From assembly GCA_964561495.1 (NCBI GenBank), contig CAZLPW010000004.1, forward strand, positions 1 through 64,000: DNA of 64,000 bases, read 5' to 3'. Position 1 is the first letter of the stretch; every line of letters begins with the position of its first letter. The notes under the pieces were generated by a model that searched no databases, was not told the origin of the DNA, and saw only the letters and a list, made by a program, of their open reading frames with translations. The position numbers and the translations under genes are program-made. This stretch comes from CAZLPW01 sp964561495. Its GTDB lineage: Bacteria; Fidelibacterota; Marinisomatia; Marinisomatales; UBA1611. Of the stretch, positions 54,990 to 62,297 are shown piece after piece.

Positions 54990-55576
54990 TGTCCATTAAA
55001 AAATTTTTCTTTTCTAATAGAAGCTATACTCCAATACCAATCGTATTATTTGTTTTATATAATTCAGAACCAAAAATCAAAACTGTTTTTATTGGTTTTT
55101 TAATTTTGCTTATTGGTGAAATAATTAGAATGATTTCGGTGAGCTATGCAGGTGGAATTACAAGAACAAGAAAAGTTGGAGCCCCCTCACTTTGTTCCTC
55201 TGGACCGTATGCATATACAAGGAACCCATTGTATATTGGAAACATGTTAATATATTCAGGGATTGTTATAATATCTGGAGCAGAGAATATTATTTTTCTA
55301 CTTTTTATTGTTCTTCTATTTTTTACAATTCAATATACTATGATTGTTTCTTTAGAAGAACAAACCCTTGAAAAATTATTTTCCAAACAATACCAAGCTT
55401 ACAAAATAAATGTTCCTCGAATTATTCCTCGCTTAAATCCATGGGAAAATAGTGACAATAGAAAGCCATCTTCTTTTTTAAAAACTATAAAAACAGAAAA
55501 AAGAACTTTGCAAAATATATTTTTGATTATTTGTCTTATGTTAACAAAAACCTATTGGGCAAATTTTATTTTTTAA
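54989..55576 (+). CDS. Isoprenylcysteine methyltransferase-like membrane protein
   Basis: The 195-residue protein has three or four hydrophobic segments and the ICMT/PEMT motif LCSSGPYAYTRNPLYIGNMLIY near 67-88, followed by a Glu-containing EEQTLEKLFSKQYQAY segment. These bind AdoMet at the membrane face. The methyl acceptor is not known in bacteria. It starts with GTG overlapping the oxidoreductase stop by one base (TAGTG) and lies 21 bp before lpxB. Confidence 0.75.
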   Translation: MSIKKFFFSNRSYTPIPIVLFVLYNSEPKIKTVFIGFLILLIGEIIRMISVSYAGGITRTRKVGAPSLCSSGPYAYTRNPLYIGNMLIYSGIVIISGAENIIFLLFIVLLFFTIQYTMIVSLEEQTLEKLFSKQYQAYKINVPRIIPRLNPWENSDNRKPSSFLKTIKTEKRTLQNIFLIICLMLTKTYWANFIF

Positions 55577-55597
55577 CATTTATACTGCTAAAATAAA

Positions 55598-56713
55598 TTG
55601 CAATCGCAACCAAAGAAATATTTTTTAATTGCTGGTGAGTCATCTGGTGATTTGCATGGGGCAAATCTTATAAAAGCAATAAAAAGTTTTGAAATCAACT
55701 CATCCTTTATGGGTCATGGTGGAGACAAAATGTTAGATGCTGGAATGGAGATATACGAACACACAAGCAATTTAAATATTATGGGTTTTAGTGAAATTAT
55801 AACACATCTCCCAAGGATGTTTAGAATAATGGAAAAAACTAAAGAATTAATAAAAGAAAAAGCTCCAGACAAAATTATTTTGATAGACTATCCTGGATTT
55901 AATCTTAGGTTAGCTAAAAAAATAAAACATTTAAAAATACCGATTACTTATTTTATTTTACCACAAATATGGGCATGGAACCAGAAACGTATTAATCTAA
56001 TGAAAAAATATATAGATCAATCAATATCTATAATTCCTTTTGAAAAAAATTGGTTTGAATTACGAGGTCTACCAGTAAAATATGTTGGTCATCCATTTTC
56101 TGAGCCAATTTCACAAAACGAAACAAAGAAAGATCTATTAGCTAAACACGGTTTTAATAAATCAGACCCCATATTAATTTTATTACCTGGTAGCAGACAA
56201 CAAGAGGTAGAAAAGCACTGGCCAGTCTTTATTAAAACAGTTTCGGATGTAAAAAAAAGAATTTCCAACTTACAAGTTTTGGTTATTTGTGCTCCCAATA
56301 TAAAAATAAACAAAATTCCAAACCATATTCGAACAGAATCAAACACTAGACTCGCTTTATCAGTTGCCTCTGCAGCAATAGTTTCTTCTGGGACTGCTAC
56401 TTTAGAATGTGCAGTAGAAAACATACCAATAGTTGTTTGCTATAAAATGTCTGTCTATTCTTGGTTCATAGTTAAAACATTGGCAAAACAAAAGTATATA
56501 TCTTTGGTTAACCTAATAGCAAATGACAATGTAGTTAAGGAATTTCTACAATATAATTTGACAACATCAAACCTATCAAATGCAATCATACCTCTTTTAG
56601 ATAAGCAAAATAATTCAAGATTAAATATATTAAAAAAATATAAGAAAATTAGAGATCTCTTAGGTAAGCCTGGCGTTTATAATAGAGCAGCAAAACATAT
56701 TCTAGAAAAATGA
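55598..56713 (+). CDS. lpxB: Lipid-A-disaccharide synthase LpxB
   Basis: The 371-residue GT-B-like protein has AGESSGDLHGANLI near 12-25, GHGGDKMLDAGM near 39-50, PQIWAWNQKRI near 122-132, LLPGSRQQEVEKHWP near 197-211 and SSGTATLECA near 263-272. It joins UDP-2,3-diacyl-GlcN and lipid X. The only usable start is a TTG. The stop overlaps the next gene by 4 bp. Confidence 0.94.
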   Translation: MQSQPKKYFLIAGESSGDLHGANLIKAIKSFEINSSFMGHGGDKMLDAGMEIYEHTSNLNIMGFSEIITHLPRMFRIMEKTKELIKEKAPDKIILIDYPGFNLRLAKKIKHLKIPITYFILPQIWAWNQKRINLMKKYIDQSISIIPFEKNWFELRGLPVKYVGHPFSEPISQNETKKDLLAKHGFNKSDPILILLPGSRQQEVEKHWPVFIKTVSDVKKRISNLQVLVICAPNIKINKIPNHIRTESNTRLALSVASAAIVSSGTATLECAVENIPIVVCYKMSVYSWFIVKTLAKQKYISLVNLIANDNVVKEFLQYNLTTSNLSNAIIPLLDKQNNSRLNILKKYKKIRDLLGKPGVYNRAAKHILEK

Positions 56714-57378
56714 AAAAAAGAAACCAAATTAAAATAAGAATACCTCTTTATTCTCTCATCGGCGATTGGATACTTAGACTAATTTACAATTCAAATACCT
56801 GGTATGTTGATGGTGAAAAAAACTATCTTAAATCATTAAAAGATGAGAAATCTGTTTTAATTAGCTGTTGGCATGGACAACTTTTATCCTGCCTTCGGTT
56901 TCTTTCAAATAATAATTATAACGCGATTGCAGGGACTCATGGAGATGCTGAAATTATATCTAGAATAGCAAAAAAATGGGGTTTTAAGCTTATCAGAGGA
57001 TCAAGCAAAGAAAGGGGGGTAATTGCATTCAAAAATATAATCAGCGTATTAAAAAAATCTCCAGAACTTCTTTTTATTACTCCTGATGGACCTAGTGGCC
57101 CTGCACGAATTCCAAAAACAGGCATTGTCCGGGCTGCAAAATTAACAGGTGCAATAATTGTACCTGCCTCTGTCTATAGTACAAAAAGGTGGGGCTTTAC
57201 TAACTGGGATACCTTTTTTCTTGAAAAACCATTTGGGAAAATATATTTAAAGTTTGGCAAACCAATAGTTTTCAAAAAGAAATTTAGTGATAAGCATTGT
57301 TCAAAAATTTTAATTAATCATATGAATATTAATGAGGATTTAAATATAAAATTTGCAAAAAACCATTTTGAAAAGTAG
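56710..57378 (+). CDS. DUF374-family lysophospholipid/lipid A acyltransferase-like
   Basis: The 222-residue protein has SCWHGQLL near 51-58, GTHGDAEII near 77-85 and TPDGPSGPARIPKTG near 123-137, the DUF374 signature. The lipid A secondary acyltransferase LpxJ of Campylobacterota belongs to this family to my knowledge. It sits between lpxB and lpxK, which supports an acyl transfer to lipid A, but the site is unknown. It overlaps lpxB by 4 bp and lpxK by 26 bp. Confidence 0.8.
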   Translation: MKKRNQIKIRIPLYSLIGDWILRLIYNSNTWYVDGEKNYLKSLKDEKSVLISCWHGQLLSCLRFLSNNNYNAIAGTHGDAEIISRIAKKWGFKLIRGSSKERGVIAFKNIISVLKKSPELLFITPDGPSGPARIPKTGIVRAAKLTGAIIVPASVYSTKRWGFTNWDTFFLEKPFGKIYLKFGKPIVFKKKFSDKHCSKILINHMNINEDLNIKFAKNHFEK

Positions 57379-58450
57379 ATCTTTTATTTGGATTCTTTAT
57401 CCATTTGCTTTGTTTTATTGGATTATAGTGCTTTGTAAGAACACTTTTTACAAGTATGGTTTATTTTCTTCACGGAAACTACCTTGTTCTGTAATAAGTG
57501 TTGGGAATTTAACAGTTGGTGGAACTGGGAAAACAATTTTGGTAATTTATTTGGCAAGACTTCTCCAAAAAAAGAATAAAAAAGTGGCTATCCTAACACG
57601 CGGATATGGTCGAAAAAAGAGAGGCCACTTTTTAGTTACAGATGGACAATCAATTCTGAAAAATATTACCGCAAATCATTGTGGAGATGAGCCCTTCCTT
57701 ATGGCAAAATTCCTTAAAGAAATACCAATAATGATTGATAAAAACAGATATAGAGGTGGATTAAACCTTGTAAAGCAATTTCAACCCGATGTTATCCTTC
57801 TAGATGATGGATTCCAACATCGAAGTCTTTTTAGAGATTTGGATATAGTATTAGTAAATGCTCAAGATGAAAAATCTAATCATAAAATACTTCCAATCGG
57901 TTTATTGAGAGAGCCTTGGGAAAATATTAATAGATCAGATGTTATAATTTTAACAAAATATAATTTAAGATCAGATAACTCTTATTTATTAAAAAAATTA
58001 AAAAACACAAACAAAACTGTTATAAAAGCACAATTGATAAGCCAACTCTCTAGTTTATACAATCAATCAGATTTAGACTTTAATAAATTAATAAAAAAAC
58101 TTGCTTTTGTTTTTGCTGGAATTGGGGATACAAAAAGTTTAATAAAAAGTATAAATAAATTAGGTGTAAAAATTTCTGGGACTAAGTTTTTTAAAGATCA
58201 TCATCTATATAATGAAACAGATTTAAACAATATTTATATAGAAGCAAAAAAGGTTAATGCAAAATATCTAATAACGACTGAAAAAGATTGGGTTAAAACC
58301 CAAAGTTTTATGATTGATTTCCCAATTATTATTTTGAACGCAAGCTTTAAAATAGAGTCAGAAAGTCAACTAAATAAATTAATAGATCAGAAAATTTCTG
58401 ATTTTATATCTGAGACATCCCCCAAGCAAACACAACCCCAACAAAAGTAA
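57353..58450 (+). CDS. lpxK: Tetraacyldisaccharide 4'-kinase LpxK
   Basis: The 365-residue protein has an N-terminal membrane helix and Walker A SVGNLTVGGTGKT near 49-61. LTRGYGRK near 80-87, GDEPFLMAK near 111-119, LLDDGFQHR near 149-157 and TEKDWVK near 305-311 follow. It phosphorylates lipid A at 4'. The start is a TTG inside the previous gene. The last 47 bp overlap the convergent 1289-residue gene, and the C-terminus past about residue 345 is weakly conserved. Confidence 0.92.
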   Translation: MQKTILKSRSFIWILYPFALFYWIIVLCKNTFYKYGLFSSRKLPCSVISVGNLTVGGTGKTILVIYLARLLQKKNKKVAILTRGYGRKKRGHFLVTDGQSILKNITANHCGDEPFLMAKFLKEIPIMIDKNRYRGGLNLVKQFQPDVILLDDGFQHRSLFRDLDIVLVNAQDEKSNHKILPIGLLREPWENINRSDVIILTKYNLRSDNSYLLKKLKNTNKTVIKAQLISQLSSLYNQSDLDFNKLIKKLAFVFAGIGDTKSLIKSINKLGVKISGTKFFKDHHLYNETDLNNIYIEAKKVNAKYLITTEKDWVKTQSFMIDFPIIILNASFKIESESQLNKLIDQKISDFISETSPKQTQPQQK

Positions 58451-61400
58451 GCATTAGAGGCCAACCCGTATTGACTAATTGTTTAGCACTTGGATCATTA
58501 AATACATGTACTTGAAATTCATGAGCTGTTGTTGCACCATGTTCATCTATAGCCATTAAAACGAAATCATTCATTCCAGTTTGATTTTGTCTTGGCGTCC
58601 AATCAATAACGGCTTTCTTTTTATCAAAATTTGCGAATTTTGGCATTCTAACAGCTCGATATGTTACTCTATCTTGATTAATATCTTCGGTAGTCATTTT
58701 ATACTGCCATGTGTGCCCTGTAAGCCCTACTGGTTTTGGAGCTGAGATTAATGTTGGCGGATTATTTACAAAAATCCTTGCTTGTTGAATATCTGTCCGA
58801 TAACCATCGGTCACACTTACCTCAAAATTATTATAATTAATTTGAGCTGCTTTAGGAACCCATAATATTTTACCAAAGCGATCCATTTGCATACCATGTG
58901 GCCCTTTTAAAAGGTTATACTCCAAATTTGCATTTTCATTTTTATCATCAACATTTAACTGATATTTAAATAAATCACCTACTAATGCCATTCTAGGTGG
59001 GTTAGATACGATTGTGGGTATATGATTTGAAAAAATTTCAAAAGTTTGTTCATCCCTATGGTAACCGTCTGATACAATGACTGTGATCCTTTTTGTATCT
59101 ATTTGATCAATTCTTGGTGTCCATCGTATTGAACCAGAAGCATCATCAACAACCATCCCTTCTGGAAAATCAAGTAAAGAGAAATTCTTTAAACTAATTC
59201 GTTCCACTATTAGTCTAGGAGGGCGGCCTTTTTCATTGCCTTTGAAAAATTGCCATAAAAAGTCCTTGATTTTTATGGTTCGGCCATCAACATTTTCTAA
59301 AATTACCCAAAGTCTATTATCTTCAAAGAAAACTGAATGTGTATATCTTTTCATATTTAATCGGGAAACCAAAGAGTCTTTAGGGTTTTTGGGATCTACA
59401 TAGTATATAGCATCTGCATTGCTCCAATCTGATAAATAATAATCAATATTTTCTAGAACAACATCATCAGTAATATTTATTGAATACATTCTAACGCTAG
59501 AAACATTTTCAATCTTCACAACTCGATCAAAAGTCAACAAAGAACCCTTATTCCTATCAGTCGTCATAATTTGATAAACATACTCCTCACCAACAGTTGC
59601 TGCCATTGTTGGGACAGATATTATTTTAATTGGAGCATTAACAAAAAATTCTGATTCTACTACTCTCGATTCATGGCCATCAGATATTTCAATACGCAAT
59701 TTATGAAAATCAACATTTTTTAGACTTGGCTCCCAAACTAAAAGACCACTAGTTGGATCCATCCTCATACCATCTGGCAAAATATGAGCAGTATATACTA
59801 TTTGATCATTTTTATTTGGGTCTTTTATTTCCAGCTGATATTCCCAAATATCTCCAACGTTAATTTTATTCATACCAGGAGGCGCTTTTTTTATTATTGG
59901 AGGATGATTAACAAATAAACTAACAAACTCTGTATCTGTAGCAACACCATGCATAGCAACTATTGCGTAATTTACAGTATCAACCTGAACAGGGTTAGGC
60001 GTCCAAGTTAAATTCCCTTTAGGATCAATTTTCATCCCCTCAGGACCTTCAAATAATTTATATTTTACCACTTCATTTTCGCCCTGTTTCCATACTTTAA
60101 CATTGTATGTATAATTTTCACCTACTTTGGCTGAAGTAGAACCAGAAGATAAAATTCTTACACCTGCTCTTGCAAATAATTTGAAATCTTGAGCTGCTCT
60201 ACTAAAACCATCGCTAACAATTAACCTAACATCGTAAACTTCAACATGAGAACTATCAGTTACCCAGTTAAGTACACCATTTTCAATAGACATCCCTTCA
60301 GGTGCAATTTCTAATAAAAATTGAAGCTTTGCATCTTTATTTCTATCCTGAACTATAGGTTCGTATTTAAAAGTTGATCCTGCGACAAATTCGGTGTCTT
60401 CAGGTTGCGTTAAAAAGCGAGGTGGATCATTAACATATACCCACATACTTTCATCTCTACTTTCTAACACAGGAAGAGCTTTGTACTCTTGTTTTGAATC
60501 AAGTTTAACAGAGGTTGGTTCCATTATTTCTCCAACCTTCATTCTTATATGATAACTTATTTGAAAAGCATCAAGCTGTTTTGGCGTTGGTATCCAATTT
60601 ATTGCCTTCGATTCATAGTGAAAAAACATCCCTTGGGGGGGAATAGACTCCCAACGAAAACTAAAAAATTCTTCTTTATCGTTTTTTGGTAACTCAAACA
60701 TAAAAGGTTTATCTGGAGTTAATACATATTTAGGCAAAATATGCTTAGGCAAACGCATCCCTACAGTTTCTTTTGGTTTGGGTTTTTTTGGTTTTTCAAG
60801 AGTTCGTTCAACTTTTTTTGGTGCCAAAACCTGAGGTTGTTCCTTAAGTACCTTTGCCTCTTCAACATCAATAAGTAATTCCCCAGGTACAAATTTTTCA
60901 GGAGACTCTCCCAAGTCTAAAATGATTTCCTCTTCTTCTTGTGGTTCCAGAGGAACACTGATTTCTGGTGATATTTCAACAAAAACATCTGGGATTACTT
61001 GTTTATCATCTTTTATACTACCTAATAGATCAGGTATTTTTTTTGAAATAAAATCAGAAGTGATTACAAAGCCTTGATCAAATTGATCTGCACGCTGTCC
61101 CACACTAACTATATAAAGTGAATTTTCTTTTCCATTCCAGCCTGCTAATAAAACATTCCCAGTATACAAACCAGATTTTGATAATGGAATCATTGAAAAA
61201 ATTTGCGTTCCTGATGGAACATTATCCATAGAACCTCCTAACCCTTCAACCATACCATTCTTACCCGAAACTAAGGTTAGAGATTTTATATCAGATGATA
61301 ATAATAGAATATCTTCAAAACTATCTTTATTAAAATCTTCAATAGAAATTTGATTAATAGGGCCTGGGTTAACAGGAACCTCTTCAATAACAAGAGTTGC

Positions 61401-62273
61401 TGGTGTAAGAGTAAATGATATTACATCTCCAGAACTAAATGAAGCTAAAACATCAAAAAAACCATCAGCATCCCAATCGGTCAATTCTAATGATCTAGTT
61501 AAAAGACCATTCAACCCATTAATGGTTTTCCTAATCATATGGCCAGAATCAAATACACCTCCTATATTGTAAAAAGGTTGTGCCTTTAAAGTACTGCCCT
61601 CCTGACTTAATGCAATAATATCATCATATCCATCACTGTTATAGTCAACTACACCTACATACAGTAGTGAAGATCCTATTAATAATTCATCTGGCCTTAC
61701 TTTTTTTGTCAGTACTAAACCTTGGTCGCTATAATCAACAACTGCGAAACCTCTAAATGGACTACCTAGAGATATTAATATTTCTTGATCACCGTCTGAA
61801 TTTTGATCTAATAACTGAAAATTATTACATCTTAATGAACGATTACTTTTCCCAATATCAAGCGTTGAATTAGGTAGTTCAGAAAAAGATAGGCCATCCC
61901 AATTATAAGAAGCAATAAACACGTGCGGATTTGTTTTATCTCCAAATCGAGAAAGATTCATCACCAATATTAGACTAGGGGAACCTCCACCAGTCAAATC
62001 ACCTATTTTAGCATCAACAAAATATCCTTCTAAACCTGGGGGCGGTGAAAATTCCCAGACCAAGTTTTGATAACCATCCTCATCCAGTTCATAATATCTA
62101 ACCACATCAGGGAAAACATCAGATTCTGGATTTAATTCTAAAGATATGAATTCCAAAAGGTTATCATTATCAATGTCATATGAACCTTCCATATGAACAA
62201 TTTTTTGTCCTGATAAAATACCAGAAAACAAAAGTAACCAAATAATTAAATAAAAAACACTAAAATATTTCAT
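58404..62273 (-). CDS. Large FG-GAP/VCBS and Ig-repeat surface protein with C-terminal membrane segment
   Basis: The 1289-residue protein has a signal peptide (about 1-22). A propeller-like region (about 25-420) contains four calcium-type repeats (DQNSDGDQE, DYNSDGYDD, DWDADGFFD, DFNKDSFED). A Pro/Glu-rich linker (about 420-520) follows. Then come seven tandem Ig-like repeats sharing a P-x-GM-x-x-D...W-x-P motif near residues 544, 656, 742, 833, 1036, 1124 and 1209. The repeat before 1036 carries a ~100-residue insert. The end (about 1270-1289) is a hydrophobic helix. It probably sits on the cell envelope. Function is unknown. Confidence 0.8.
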   Translation of the reverse strand: MKYFSVFYLIIWLLLFSGILSGQKIVHMEGSYDIDNDNLLEFISLELNPESDVFPDVVRYYELDEDGYQNLVWEFSPPPGLEGYFVDAKIGDLTGGGSPSLILVMNLSRFGDKTNPHVFIASYNWDGLSFSELPNSTLDIGKSNRSLRCNNFQLLDQNSDGDQEILISLGSPFRGFAVVDYSDQGLVLTKKVRPDELLIGSSLLYVGVVDYNSDGYDDIIALSQEGSTLKAQPFYNIGGVFDSGHMIRKTINGLNGLLTRSLELTDWDADGFFDVLASFSSGDVISFTLTPATLVIEEVPVNPGPINQISIEDFNKDSFEDILLLSSDIKSLTLVSGKNGMVEGLGGSMDNVPSGTQIFSMIPLSKSGLYTGNVLLAGWNGKENSLYIVSVGQRADQFDQGFVITSDFISKKIPDLLGSIKDDKQVIPDVFVEISPEISVPLEPQEEEEIILDLGESPEKFVPGELLIDVEEAKVLKEQPQVLAPKKVERTLEKPKKPKPKETVGMRLPKHILPKYVLTPDKPFMFELPKNDKEEFFSFRWESIPPQGMFFHYESKAINWIPTPKQLDAFQISYHIRMKVGEIMEPTSVKLDSKQEYKALPVLESRDESMWVYVNDPPRFLTQPEDTEFVAGSTFKYEPIVQDRNKDAKLQFLLEIAPEGMSIENGVLNWVTDSSHVEVYDVRLIVSDGFSRAAQDFKLFARAGVRILSSGSTSAKVGENYTYNVKVWKQGENEVVKYKLFEGPEGMKIDPKGNLTWTPNPVQVDTVNYAIVAMHGVATDTEFVSLFVNHPPIIKKAPPGMNKINVGDIWEYQLEIKDPNKNDQIVYTAHILPDGMRMDPTSGLLVWEPSLKNVDFHKLRIEISDGHESRVVESEFFVNAPIKIISVPTMAATVGEEYVYQIMTTDRNKGSLLTFDRVVKIENVSSVRMYSINITDDVVLENIDYYLSDWSNADAIYYVDPKNPKDSLVSRLNMKRYTHSVFFEDNRLWVILENVDGRTIKIKDFLWQFFKGNEKGRPPRLIVERISLKNFSLLDFPEGMVVDDASGSIRWTPRIDQIDTKRITVIVSDGYHRDEQTFEIFSNHIPTIVSNPPRMALVGDLFKYQLNVDDKNENANLEYNLLKGPHGMQMDRFGKILWVPKAAQINYNNFEVSVTDGYRTDIQQARIFVNNPPTLISAPKPVGLTGHTWQYKMTTEDINQDRVTYRAVRMPKFANFDKKKAVIDWTPRQNQTGMNDFVLMAIDEHGATTAHEFQVHVFNDPSAKQLVNTGWPLMLTFVGVVFAWGMSQI

Positions 62274-62297
62274 GTTAGTTTTTATTTTCTCGTTTTA

